Part shown: positions 1-7,280 of the stretch, piece by piece
How positions within the stretch are numbered: the stretch's first letter is position 1
Layout of the letters: each line of letters begins with the position of its first letter
NCBI GenBank assembly: GCA_029777145.1
Contig: JAKOSS010000108.1
Span: 1-7,760 of the forward strand
Direction: 5' to 3'
Origin: Acidobacteriota bacterium
GTDB taxonomy: Bacteria; Acidobacteriota; Blastocatellia; Pyrinomonadales; Pyrinomonadaceae
DNA length: 7,760 nucleotides
The notes under the pieces: model-generated
Told to the model about the DNA's origin: nothing
Database searches by the model: none
What the model saw: only the letters and a program-made list of their open reading frames with translations
Made by a program: the position numbers and the translations under genes

Positions 1-545
1 ACTTCGGTCACGTTCGGCCCTTTGACCGGATCGGGGCTGCTGTCCCGATCGGCGAGCAGGTCGTCAATGTCCTCGGACATCTGATCCTGAATACCGGCGC
101 CGGCGACTGCTTTCATGTCGGCAAGGTAGAGGTCCGCAATCTGTCGCCCGGTCTTACCGGCCATGGACCCTCTTCTGCCGAACGCAGCCGCGATCTTGGC
201 TTTCGCCGCTTCGACCTCGTTCGCGTCCATCGTATCGTCAAGTACGTTCTCGGCCGCGTCGGTCAGAGCCTTGACCAGCTCGTCGGCAGACGCCTGGTCG
301 AGCGCCTGATCGGGCGGGGTTGGCCCCGGAACGGCGGGCACCTCCGTCGGCTGCGGTGCGAATTGGAGCATCGCCGGTATCTCAATGACGCTCCCTTTCA
401 GCACGTCGCCGAAACTCGCCATTCCGGCACTGGTTGCCGCCGGGGCAATCAGTAGGATGGTCAAAACCGACAAGGCCAATGTCGCGATCGTCGCGCGTCG
501 CCAGACCGTCCCCGGCACTCTCGAATTTGTCTTCGTAAATTTCAT
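1..545 (-). CDS. Exported protein of unknown function, C-terminus outside window
   Basis: The frame is open from an ATG at 543-545 to the left edge, giving 181 visible codons. The start is supported by a purine-rich AGAGAGGAC element about 7 nt upstream. The N-terminus is a classical signal peptide: basic residues 1-17 (including Arg16-Arg17), a hydrophobic core at about 18-38 and a small-residue cleavage site after ATSA (residue 40). The following 40 residues are Pro-rich. From about residue 85 the chain is rich in Ala, Asp and Glu and looks helical. There are no cysteines in the visible part. I recognise no family. It lies 116 bp downstream of the other exported protein, in the same orientation, so the two probably share a transcript. 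The visible part is presumably periplasmic or extracellular. The reading frame and signal peptide are well supported; the function is unknown. Confidence 0.75.
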   Translation of the reverse strand, partial: MKFTKTNSRVPGTVWRRATIATLALSVLTILLIAPAATSAGMASFGDVLKGSVIEIPAMLQFAPQPTEVPAVPGPTPPDQALDQASADELVKALTDAAENVLDDTMDANEVEAAKAKIAAAFGRRGSMAGKTGRQIADLYLADMKAVAGAGIQDQMSEDIDDLLADRDSSPDPVKGPNVTE

Positions 546-661
546 TTTCTTGTCCTCTCTTGCTTGGCCGCCTGGTCAACGCCAAACGATCTTTCCTATT
601 CCTGTGGTCAACCTGAGCGGGAAATCCGACCCCGCCGGCGACGCGCCTCTTGTACCGCCTG

Positions 662-1576
662 TCAGTTGCCGCGTCGGATGGATCTGTACCTCGGGCCCCG
701 GTAGTTGATGTACTCCGCCCAAACCGCGTCCGGATACCGTACTCCCGAGACATATCCGGCAAAGACCTCCGCGACAAAGGAGTAGACCGAATCGCAGGCC
801 CGCGGAGAAACCGACTGGCAGCTGTTGCCCGGCTTCCTGCCGCTCAGGCTGTAGTAAAATTCGCCGGCTTCGCGTTCGTGCAATATTTCGCCGATGGCGC
901 TCAGTACGACTCCGCGAAGTTTGAGATTCTTGTTGTAGCGGGAATAGTCCGCGTCGTCCCATTCCGGGAAGATGATCGTCGCCCGCGGCTCGAAGGCCTC
1001 CGTCCGGGCAAGGATCGTCGGGCTGGAATAGTTTCCGGACGCGGTAGGTTTCGGCGTCCGAATCACCTCTAACCCGTTGGGGATGTGGATATACCGCGTT
1101 TGAAGCAAAAAGACGGCTTCCCGTGTGGCGCAGTCGAAGGTGTCGTACCAGATACTTATCGAACGCAGGTCGTTCTTGATCGAATCGGGATAGAGCAGCG
1201 GCTTGTAAAATTGCCGGTAGAACGAGGAATCCAGGGAGATGACGTTCGCCTGCCCCCATCTGGCCCTCGGGTCCTGACAGCTGTTTCGCACTTCCCTATC
1301 AGCCCGCTTCGCAACGTTAATGAACTTTTTGTACAACTTGTCGCACGCCTGCGCGATCGCGACCTTGTCCCTGTCGGACATCCCTATCTCAGGCGACGGC
1401 ACCCTGTTGCCAAAGGGAAGGCCCTGCTGTCTCCAGTCATACTGACATTGGGCGGCAGCGGCCTGGGCCGATCCCAAAAGAGCGAGCGCGCAACCGAACA
1501 TCAGAATTGCGAGTTTCAGTTTTCGTGAAAGAGAATTCCCGTCGTACTTGCGGTTAGTGGTCCTCATTGATTTCAT
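662..1576 (-). CDS. Exported hypothetical protein, possible degenerate zincin-like fold
   Basis: This encodes 304 residues. The ATG at 1574-1576 has a GGAG ribosome binding site 8 nt upstream; a second in-frame ATG three codons later is a weaker choice. Residues 1-42 form a signal peptide: a basic stretch, a hydrophobic core at about 21-36 and an Ala-rich cleavage region near AQAAAA-Q. The predicted mature protein has six cysteines (44, 78, 100, 149, 253, 261), an even number that fits disulfide bonds in an exported protein. In the C-terminal half, a predicted helix carries HEREA (233-237), followed 33 residues later by AEVFAGY (269-275). This layout resembles HExxH metallopeptidases with a downstream glutamate, but the second histidine is replaced by Ala, so catalytic activity is doubtful. 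No family could be named. It is transcribed divergently from the sigma factor gene and lies upstream of the second exported protein. Confidence 0.8.
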   Translation of the reverse strand: MKSMRTTNRKYDGNSLSRKLKLAILMFGCALALLGSAQAAAAQCQYDWRQQGLPFGNRVPSPEIGMSDRDKVAIAQACDKLYKKFINVAKRADREVRNSCQDPRARWGQANVISLDSSFYRQFYKPLLYPDSIKNDLRSISIWYDTFDCATREAVFLLQTRYIHIPNGLEVIRTPKPTASGNYSSPTILARTEAFEPRATIIFPEWDDADYSRYNKNLKLRGVVLSAIGEILHEREAGEFYYSLSGRKPGNSCQSVSPRACDSVYSFVAEVFAGYVSGVRYPDAVWAEYINYRGPRYRSIRRGN

Positions 1577-1709
1577 ATCTTCTTCTCCATTCGCCGGAAT
1601 TGACCGGACACTTACCTTTTTTGTTGTGATTTGTCTCTACCTAGATAAACGGAGACCTCGGGCGGAACGTATCATTGCCCCCCGAATTTTCCTGAGGTTG
1701 GCTTTGGTC

Positions 1710-1715
1710 TATAAT
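1710..1715 (+). promoter_or_regulatory. Candidate -10 box for the sigma factor-kinase operon
   Basis: A perfect TATAAT lies 33 nt before the ATG of the sigma factor gene and would give a 5' leader of roughly 27 nt. The hexamer 17 nt upstream (TTTTCC, 1687-1692) matches the TTGACA consensus at only three positions, and there is no extended -10 TGn. If real, this is a housekeeping-type promoter that depends on an activator or is weak. It is supported by position and the -10 match only. Confidence 0.45.
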
Positions 1716-1744
1716 GGAAGGCATCAATAAACAAAAGGCGGATA

Positions 1745-1762
1745 ATGAATGAACAGCGGTGA
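1745..1762 (+). other. Possible five-codon ORF overlapping the sigma factor start
   Basis: The bases ATGAATGA contain two ATG codons in different frames. The first (1745-1747) opens MNEQR followed by TGA at 1760-1762, ending inside the sigma factor gene. The AAGGCGG element (1735-1741) is about 4 nt from this ATG and about 8 nt from the sigma factor ATG at 1749, so spacing favours the latter. The short frame could modestly tune translation initiation, or could be chance. Confidence 0.2.
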
Positions 1763-2318
1763 CTCACATCTGGTTACACGACTGCTTGTTCAATGGAGCG
1801 GCGGCGATGATTCGGCTCTCGACGAGCTGATGCCGGTCATTTACGACGAGTTGCGGCGGATGGCGAAGCGATATATGCGGCGGCAGGATAGCGACCGCAC
1901 GATGCAGACCACGGAGTTGATCCATGAAGCCTACCTGAAACTGGCCGGCAATCAGGAAAAGGGATGGAAGAACCGCGCGCACTTTTTCGGAGTGGCATCG
2001 AGCGCGATGAGGCACATCCTGGTCGACTACGCGCGATCGAAGCAAAGCCAGAAGCGGGGCGGACCTTTGCATAAGATCACGCTCGCCGAAAGTCTGGTCC
2101 CTTCGAACGAACGCTCCGACGAGATCGTCGCCCTCGACGAGGCGTTGTCAGACCTGGCGCGACTGGACGAGCGCAAAGCACGCGTCGTCGAGATGAAGTT
2201 TTTCGGCGGCCTGAACTTCGAGGAGATCGCCGAGGTGCTAAGGGTCTCGGTGATCACCGTCAAACGCGACTGGAGCTTCGCGAAGAACTGGCTCTTGAAA
2301 GAAATCTCCAGACGATAG
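1749..2318 (+). CDS. ECF-type RNA polymerase sigma factor (TIGR02999/Sigma70_ECF)
   Basis: This encodes 189 residues, a normal length for the family. Region 2 spans about residues 20-105: a 2.1-like helix at 26-45 (ELMPVIYDELRRMAKRYMRR), a 2.2 helix at 53-65 (QTTELIHEAYLKL), and the family hallmark NRAHFFGVASSAMRHILVDYAR with a trailing KRGG at 75-105. Region 4 spans about 129-186 with the helix-turn-helix FEEIAEVLRVSVITVKRDW at 157-175. It would direct RNA polymerase to a specific promoter set in the cytoplasm. Where typical ECF factors have an acidic DAED-type motif, region 2.2 has Gln53-Thr54-Thr55-Glu56. The start at 1749 is preceded by AAGGCGG about 8 nt upstream. The stop codon is 5 nt before the kinase gene, so the two are almost certainly co-transcribed and probably translationally coupled. 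No anti-sigma factor gene is adjacent, and the kinase is the likely regulator. Family assignment is firm; the regulon is unknown. Confidence 0.95.
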   Translation: MNSGDSHLVTRLLVQWSGGDDSALDELMPVIYDELRRMAKRYMRRQDSDRTMQTTELIHEAYLKLAGNQEKGWKNRAHFFGVASSAMRHILVDYARSKQSQKRGGPLHKITLAESLVPSNERSDEIVALDEALSDLARLDERKARVVEMKFFGGLNFEEIAEVLRVSVITVKRDWSFAKNWLLKEISRR

Positions 2319-2323
2319 GACCC

Positions 2324-5300
2324 ATGGATCCTGAAAGATTCAAAAGGATCGAGGAGATCTACCATGCCGCACTGGAGGTAGATTCCAAGGAACTCGCGTC
2401 GTTTCTCGATCGTGAATGCGGCAGCGACCTTGAGCTCGGAAACGAGGTCAAGACGATGCTGCAAGTCGAGCGAAGCCCCCAAAGTCTGCTCGATACGCCC
2501 CCGGACGACATCGCCGCCGGTCTGTTCTCAGAGCGGCGGGACAGCAACAAATTTCTGGACAAGAAGGTCGGCCGATACGAGATCGAACGGATCCTCGGCG
2601 AGGGCGGTATGGGAACCGTATTTCTTGCCCGTGACTCGCGGCTCGCGCGTCCCGTCGCGTTGAAGATCCTGCCGGTCGAGATGGTCGCGAACGACGACCG
2701 CGTCCAGCGGTTCATGCACGAGGCGCGGGCCGCGTCCGCGCTCAATCATCCCCATATCCTCACGGTTTACGAGATCGACGAGGCGACCGCCGAAAACGGC
2801 GAGGTCATCCATTTCATTTCGACCGAGTTCGTCGACGGCAAGACGCTCGACGCGCTGATTCACGACGACCGGGCGCAGCCCGCCGATCTGCTCAGATATC
2901 TTTCGCAGGTCGCGAGCGGCCTCGCGAAGGCGCATTCAGCAGGGATCATCCATCGGGACCTCAAACCCGACAACATCATGGTCACCCGCGACGGCTACGC
3001 GAAGATACTCGATTTCGGGCTGGCGAAGCTCACCGACACCGAGACCGCGCTTGGTGAGTTGCAGAAACACAGGTCGCGACCGGGAGTCATTCTGGGAACG
3101 CTCGGATACATGTCGCCCGAGCAGGCCCAGGGACGGGCCGAAGTAGACGAACGCTCCGACATCTTCTCGTTCGGCTGCATCCTCTACGAGGCGATCACCG
3201 GACGAAAGGCATTCGAGGCCGAAACGACGATCGATTCCCTCCACAAGATCATTCATGGCCATCCGGCGCCGATCAGTGCGTTCGGCGCGAGCGTTCCGGA
3301 CAAACTCGCCGCGATCGTCGACAAATGCCTCGCCAAGGATCCGAACGAGAGGTTCCGCGACGCCGGCGAGATCGCGGAATTGCTCAACGGCATCCCCGCG
3401 GAACTGCTTGGCCGGGTGCCGCAACGGTCCGAGCGGTACGGCTCGCGAAATTCGGCGCGAGCATCCGCCACGCGACCTTCGAGATCGCGCAGCACGTCGG
3501 GCAGCCGCCGACAGGTTACGGTAATGCTGATCGACGCCTCGGCTATTTCCGAACGTTACGAGGACCCGGATCCCGAAATCACTTCATCGATCATGACCGG
3601 CCTGCGTGAACTCGTTTACGACGTGACGGCCGCCGGTGGGGGAAAGATCGGCGAACGCCTCGCCGACACGTTCCTCGCCGTTTGGGGAACCGAGGCGATC
3701 CGCGAGAACGATCCGGAAATGGCGGTCAGGACGGCGTTGGAACTCAAGGCCCGAGCTAACGATTTTATCGACGGACGATCAATTGAAATGCCCGGACACG
3801 ACGACCGCCGCGACTGCCTTCTAAAGATCAGCATCAGCACCGGCACCGTGTTGATCGGGAATACGCGCGACACCGGCGAATTCATGACGACCGGTACCGC
3901 GGTCAATGCCGTGAAGCGGCTGGTCGCGGATGCCCGGCCCGGCGACATTCTAGTCTCGCACGATACGTACCGGCACATTCGCGGCTTGTTTCAGATGCGG
4001 AGAATCGACCCGAACGGTGCCGGAGACGTCAGCGGAAGGATGCGCCGAACAAATATCTACTCGGTCATCGCCGTCAAACCGCGCGTTTTCCGGACCGAGG
4101 CGCACGGCGTCGAGGATACCGAAGCGCAGATGGTCGGCCGCGACGCCGAGATCGCCAAACTGCTCGACGCGCTCGAATCCGTGAAAGAGACCGGCCGACT
4201 GCAGGTCTTCACGATCGTCGGCGAAGCGGGCTTGGGCAAATCGCGCGTCCTCTTTGAATTCTACGATCAGGTCGATCTGCTTCCCGACAAGTTCGTAGTC
4301 TTCAAGGGCCGGGCCATCGAGGCGATGCGCGAACCGTACTCGTTGGTCAGGGACGTTTTTCGGTTCCGCTTCGACATCTCCGAGAACGACACGGCGGAGA
4401 TCGCCCGCGAGAAGTTCATCAACGGAATGTTGTCGATGACCGACGATTTCGGCGGCACGTTCGCGCGGGACGGCGACCCCGTGATGAAGATCCACCTCAT
4501 CGGCCACCTCATCGGCTTTGACCTTTCCGGCTCACCGTATCTATCGAGTGTCGCCGAGGGCGAAAGACATATACACGATCGTGCAGTACTTTTCGCGTCG
4601 CAATTCTTTTCGGCAGTTTCGCAGGTTCATCCGGCGGTTTTCTATCTGGACGATCTGCATTGGGCGGATGACGAGTCGCTCGCGTTCCTGGATGAGATCT
4701 CGGAGAGATGCGGAGACAGCCCGGTGCTGATCACCTGCTTTACGAGGCCCGTCCTCTTCGAACGTCGACCCAACTGGGGCGAGGGACGCGAGGACTGGAG
4801 CCGCTTGGTCCTGGCACCGTTGACGCGGCGAGAGACGCGCAAACTGATCGGCAGCATCCTCCAAAAGGTCCGCGATATACCGGCCCGCCTGATCGAGATT
4901 CTGATCTCGAAGACCGGCGGCAATCCCTATTTCGTCCAGGAACTGATCAAGATGTTCGTCGAGCAGGGAGTGATCGCAACCGGTGACAGGGAGTGGACGA
5001 TCGACGAGGCGCGAATCGGCGAAATAAGCGTTCCGCCGACGCTCAACGGTGTGCTGCAATCGCGGCTCGACCGTCTGACCGAAATGGAGATGAGAGCGCT
5101 CCAACGGGCGTCGGTCGTTGGGCGTGAATTCTGGGACAATGCGATCGCCGATCTCGATGACGACATCGACCTCGCTTCGACGCTCGCGTCGCTGCGCCGC
5201 AAAGAACTCCTCTTTCGCAAGGAAAACGCGGCGTTCGAGAACGTCGCCGAATACGTCTTCAGACATTCGCTGCTGCGCGACGCCTGCTATCAAACGATCG

Positions 5301-6733
5301 TGCTCGACGAACGGCGCTACTGGCACCTGTTGACGGCTGAATGGTTCGTCGGCGTGCGTGGCGAACGCCGGAACGAGTACTCGGCCGTGATCGCCGACCA
5401 TTTTGAAAAGGCGGGCGAGATCGAAAACGCGGCCCTATGGTACGGCGCGGCGGGAAAGGAAGCCCGGCGGAGTTTTGCTTCAAAGACCGCCGAAGAGAAC
5501 CTGCGGCGCGCTCTTGAGCTTTGGAACAAGCTGTCGGCACACGGACCGGTGACACGAATCTCAACCGAACAAGTGATGAAGTGGAAACACGGTCTCGGCG
5601 CGGTCTTGTTCGACCAGGCGAAATTTCAGGAGGCGATCGACGAACTGACGTCAATGCTTCGGATGGCGGTTGATCTCGACAACAAGCTGAGCCAGGCATT
5701 CGCGTACTGGGGCCTGAGTTTTTCGCACTTCGAGGTCGGCGATACGCGCAGTTCGCTGGAATGCTCGATCGAAACGGTCCGGATCGCCGATGACCCCGAG
5801 ATCGCGTCGCTCGCAAAGGCCCGATCGCTCAAGCTTTCGGGACTATATCGCCAGGGAAGGGCTCTCGTCGCGTTAGGACGGTTCGAAGAGGCGATCGACC
5901 GGACCGAAGAAGCGCTGCGGCATTTTGCTGACGCGCAGATCATTGACCGGGTCGTCCAGGGCGACTGCCTGCACCTGCTTGCCGCGACCAATATGTATCT
6001 CGGTCGCCTCGATCAAGCGCGTGAGTATGAAGACAAAGAGATCGAGGTGGCAAAACAGATCGGCGACCAGCGGCGATTCGGAAATGCGCTCAACAGCCTC
6101 GGATTCCAGCAGTACATGCGCGGTCAGCCGCTGGAGGCGATCGGGTACTTCGATCAGGCGATCGAAATCGCCATCGCGTGCGGCAACAAAGGCGGAGAGA
6201 TCATGGCGCGGAGCAATCGCTGCGGCGCCCAAGTCGTCCTCGGCGACTACGCGGCGGCAGAGTCCGTGTTGAACGAACTGATCGTCGAGATCGGCGATGA
6301 CGGACATTTCCTCGCCACCGAAATGTACCGATTTCTGGCCGAAGCGCTGATCGGACAGAAAAGAAGCGAATCGGCGCTCGACGCCGCACGCCGGTCGCTG
6401 GAACTCTCGCAAGCTTCCGAAAACGAGGAGGCGATCGGCGAGGCCTGGAGAGTTTTGGGCATTACCGCGTCGTCTCTGAACACCGATCTTCTGCTGAACG
6501 GCGAAACCGTCTCCGCCGCCGATTGCTTTCAGCGTAGCCTGGAGATCTTCGAATCCCTGAAGATGGAAGCGAGTTTCGCACTGACCCTGTACAACTACGC
6601 GCAATACGAGGCTGCCCGCGGCGACGGCGATCCCGGCACATCAAACGAAATGTCCGACCGATCATCAGCCATTTCAAAGCGACTGGGAATCGATACCCAC
6701 CTAAGAAGTCCGTATTTCAATCCCGTTTCATAA
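2324..6733 (+). CDS. Ser/Thr protein kinase-class III cyclase-AAA ATPase-TPR fusion protein
   Basis: This encodes 1469 residues with no evident membrane segment, so it is probably cytoplasmic. Residues 1-60 form the helical DPERFKRIEEIYHAAL-type adaptor usual in kinases of this group. The kinase domain (about 85-355) looks fully active: Gly loop GEGGMGTVF 92-100, Lys114, Glu133, HRDLKPDN 210-217, DFG 230-232 and GTLGYMSPE 258-266. A Ser/Arg-rich linker (367-396) leads to a nucleotide cyclase homology domain (397-585) with metal ligands Asp404 and Asp448 and transition-state residues Asn528 and Arg532. Next comes an AAA_16/STAND-like ATPase: MVGRDAEI 603-610, Walker A GEAGLGKS 633-640, Walker B FYLDDLHWAD 773-782, GGNPYFVQEL 865-874. 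About seven TPRs occupy 1087-1430. The order resembles the TIGR03903 'TOMM system kinase/cyclase fusion' proteins, but no TOMM genes are visible here. It likely integrates a ligand or partner signal and phosphorylates the upstream sigma factor; this target is inferred. A TAGGA element overlapping the sigma stop precedes the ATG. Confidence 0.93.
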   Translation: MDPERFKRIEEIYHAALEVDSKELASFLDRECGSDLELGNEVKTMLQVERSPQSLLDTPPDDIAAGLFSERRDSNKFLDKKVGRYEIERILGEGGMGTVFLARDSRLARPVALKILPVEMVANDDRVQRFMHEARAASALNHPHILTVYEIDEATAENGEVIHFISTEFVDGKTLDALIHDDRAQPADLLRYLSQVASGLAKAHSAGIIHRDLKPDNIMVTRDGYAKILDFGLAKLTDTETALGELQKHRSRPGVILGTLGYMSPEQAQGRAEVDERSDIFSFGCILYEAITGRKAFEAETTIDSLHKIIHGHPAPISAFGASVPDKLAAIVDKCLAKDPNERFRDAGEIAELLNGIPAELLGRVPQRSERYGSRNSARASATRPSRSRSTSGSRRQVTVMLIDASAISERYEDPDPEITSSIMTGLRELVYDVTAAGGGKIGERLADTFLAVWGTEAIRENDPEMAVRTALELKARANDFIDGRSIEMPGHDDRRDCLLKISISTGTVLIGNTRDTGEFMTTGTAVNAVKRLVADARPGDILVSHDTYRHIRGLFQMRRIDPNGAGDVSGRMRRTNIYSVIAVKPRVFRTEAHGVEDTEAQMVGRDAEIAKLLDALESVKETGRLQVFTIVGEAGLGKSRVLFEFYDQVDLLPDKFVVFKGRAIEAMREPYSLVRDVFRFRFDISENDTAEIAREKFINGMLSMTDDFGGTFARDGDPVMKIHLIGHLIGFDLSGSPYLSSVAEGERHIHDRAVLFASQFFSAVSQVHPAVFYLDDLHWADDESLAFLDEISERCGDSPVLITCFTRPVLFERRPNWGEGREDWSRLVLAPLTRRETRKLIGSILQKVRDIPARLIEILISKTGGNPYFVQELIKMFVEQGVIATGDREWTIDEARIGEISVPPTLNGVLQSRLDRLTEMEMRALQRASVVGREFWDNAIADLDDDIDLASTLASLRRKELLFRKENAAFENVAEYVFRHSLLRDACYQTIVLDERRYWHLLTAEWFVGVRGERRNEYSAVIADHFEKAGEIENAALWYGAAGKEARRSFASKTAEENLRRALELWNKLSAHGPVTRISTEQVMKWKHGLGAVLFDQAKFQEAIDELTSMLRMAVDLDNKLSQAFAYWGLSFSHFEVGDTRSSLECSIETVRIADDPEIASLAKARSLKLSGLYRQGRALVALGRFEEAIDRTEEALRHFADAQIIDRVVQGDCLHLLAATNMYLGRLDQAREYEDKEIEVAKQIGDQRRFGNALNSLGFQQYMRGQPLEAIGYFDQAIEIAIACGNKGGEIMARSNRCGAQVVLGDYAAAESVLNELIVEIGDDGHFLATEMYRFLAEALIGQKRSESALDAARRSLELSQASENEEAIGEAWRVLGITASSLNTDLLLNGETVSAADCFQRSLEIFESLKMEASFALTLYNYAQYEAARGDGDPGTSNEMSDRSSAISKRLGIDTHLRSPYFNPVS

Positions 6734-6747
6734 ACCGCCAAGGAAGA

Positions 6748-6909
6748 TCAGAGCGGAGGCAGGCCGATGCGGCGGAGCAGGTCCTCATAATGCGGGTCAT
6801 CTTTGAGATCGCGGAAGGGGGCATCGACCCTGATATATGTGAGAAAGCTGCTGTGCTCGGCGAACGCCTTTTCAAGAAGCGCAAAGCCTTCGCGGTCTGT
6901 TCTACTTTC
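6748..6909 (-). pseudogene. Remnant C-terminus of a TPR-containing regulator or kinase
   Basis: Read leftward, this encodes EGFALLEKAFAEHSSFLTYI, then a short segment, then FRDLKDDPHYEDLLRRIGLP and a TGA at 6748-6750. The pattern (AF.LLEKA, a hydrophobic turn, 'F..L..DP.(F/Y).DLLRRIGLPP' at the end) is the familiar last TPR and tail of large acidobacterial proteins, namely Ser/Thr kinase-TPR or winged-helix-TPR proteins. The open frame extends only to a stop at 6988-6990, contains no ATG, GTG or TTG, and loses resemblance upstream of about 6909. The rest of the parent gene (normally several hundred codons) is absent from the window. It lies 14 bp past the kinase stop on the opposite strand. 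I read it as the 3' end left after a deletion or rearrangement; the similarity is judged by eye. Confidence 0.65.
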
Positions 6910-7173
6910 CTTGACCGCTAATTCACGCGAAAAACCGCGAATTGAGCAACTTCGCCAAGCTGAATGGCCTGTGCCCCGCGGGCCGAATTATTCCAGCATC
7001 TTCCTTGGCCGGATTTTTGGGAACTTTGGCGCGTCTGCCGCCACACTCTCGCAAACGCTGAGGCAGGAATATGCCGCCAAATCAGTCCGATCGATTGACC
7101 AAATGATAGCAAAGGTCAGAACGGGCGAACAATGAGATTCACGGCCGACAGCTGAGCGCGATCGCAAACCGGG

Positions 7174-7205
7174 AAAAACACGCCGGGGTTGTCCGTTCCG
7201 GCGTG
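7174..7205 (-). terminator. Second leftward intrinsic terminator
   Basis: On the minus strand, CACGCCGG pairs perfectly with CCGGCGTG (7198-7205 with 7179-7186), with an 11-nt loop, and is followed directly by five T residues (7174-7178) and then CCC. It lies 76 nt beyond the first leftward hairpin and would serve as a back-up stop for the STAS/SEC14 transcript or for any RNA starting between the two. On the plus strand no T-run follows the stem, so it would not stop the kinase transcript. Confidence 0.6.
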
Positions 7206-7280
7206 CCGGCCAGATCTTGTTCGTTCTGCTCGTATCGAGCGCGGGATATGAGGTCAAATTACGAAGACCTTAATCATGCA

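Noticed and set aside
576..1259. Long minus-strand open frame inside the exported-protein gene
   Set aside because: It overlaps the 662-1576 gene in another frame, lacks a signal peptide or recognisable motif, and is Arg/Gly-rich as expected for an off-frame reading of GC-rich DNA.
1664..1668. GGAAC resembling an ECF -35 element upstream of the sigma factor gene, suggesting autoregulation
   Set aside because: At the expected 16-17 nt spacing there is only AATTTTCC, which does not resemble ECF -10 elements such as CGTC or TCTGA; a five-base match alone is not informative.
2107..3160. Exact 14-base repeat ACGAACGCTCCGAC at 2107-2120 and 3147-3160
   Set aside because: Both copies encode an Glu-Arg-Ser-Asp stretch in unrelated contexts (sigma linker and kinase domain); shared codon usage explains them.
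4541..5401. 286-codon minus-strand open frame opposite the ATPase domain
   Set aside because: It is antisense to a domain with clear Walker motifs; its composition is that of a complementary-strand shadow and no family motif is visible.
5873..6604. 243-codon minus-strand open frame opposite the TPR region
   Set aside because: It is antisense to the well-formed TPR array, with no credible ribosome binding site or motif.
2324..6733. Thiazole/oxazole-modified peptide (TOMM) biosynthesis cluster
   Set aside because: Only the fusion-protein architecture hints at it; no precursor peptide, cyclodehydratase or dehydrogenase gene is in the window.
6803..7135. 110-codon plus-strand open frame downstream of the kinase
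   Set aside because: Its first third is antisense to the TPR-protein remnant, the rest shows no motif, and no convincing ribosome binding site precedes it. A real small gene cannot be fully excluded.
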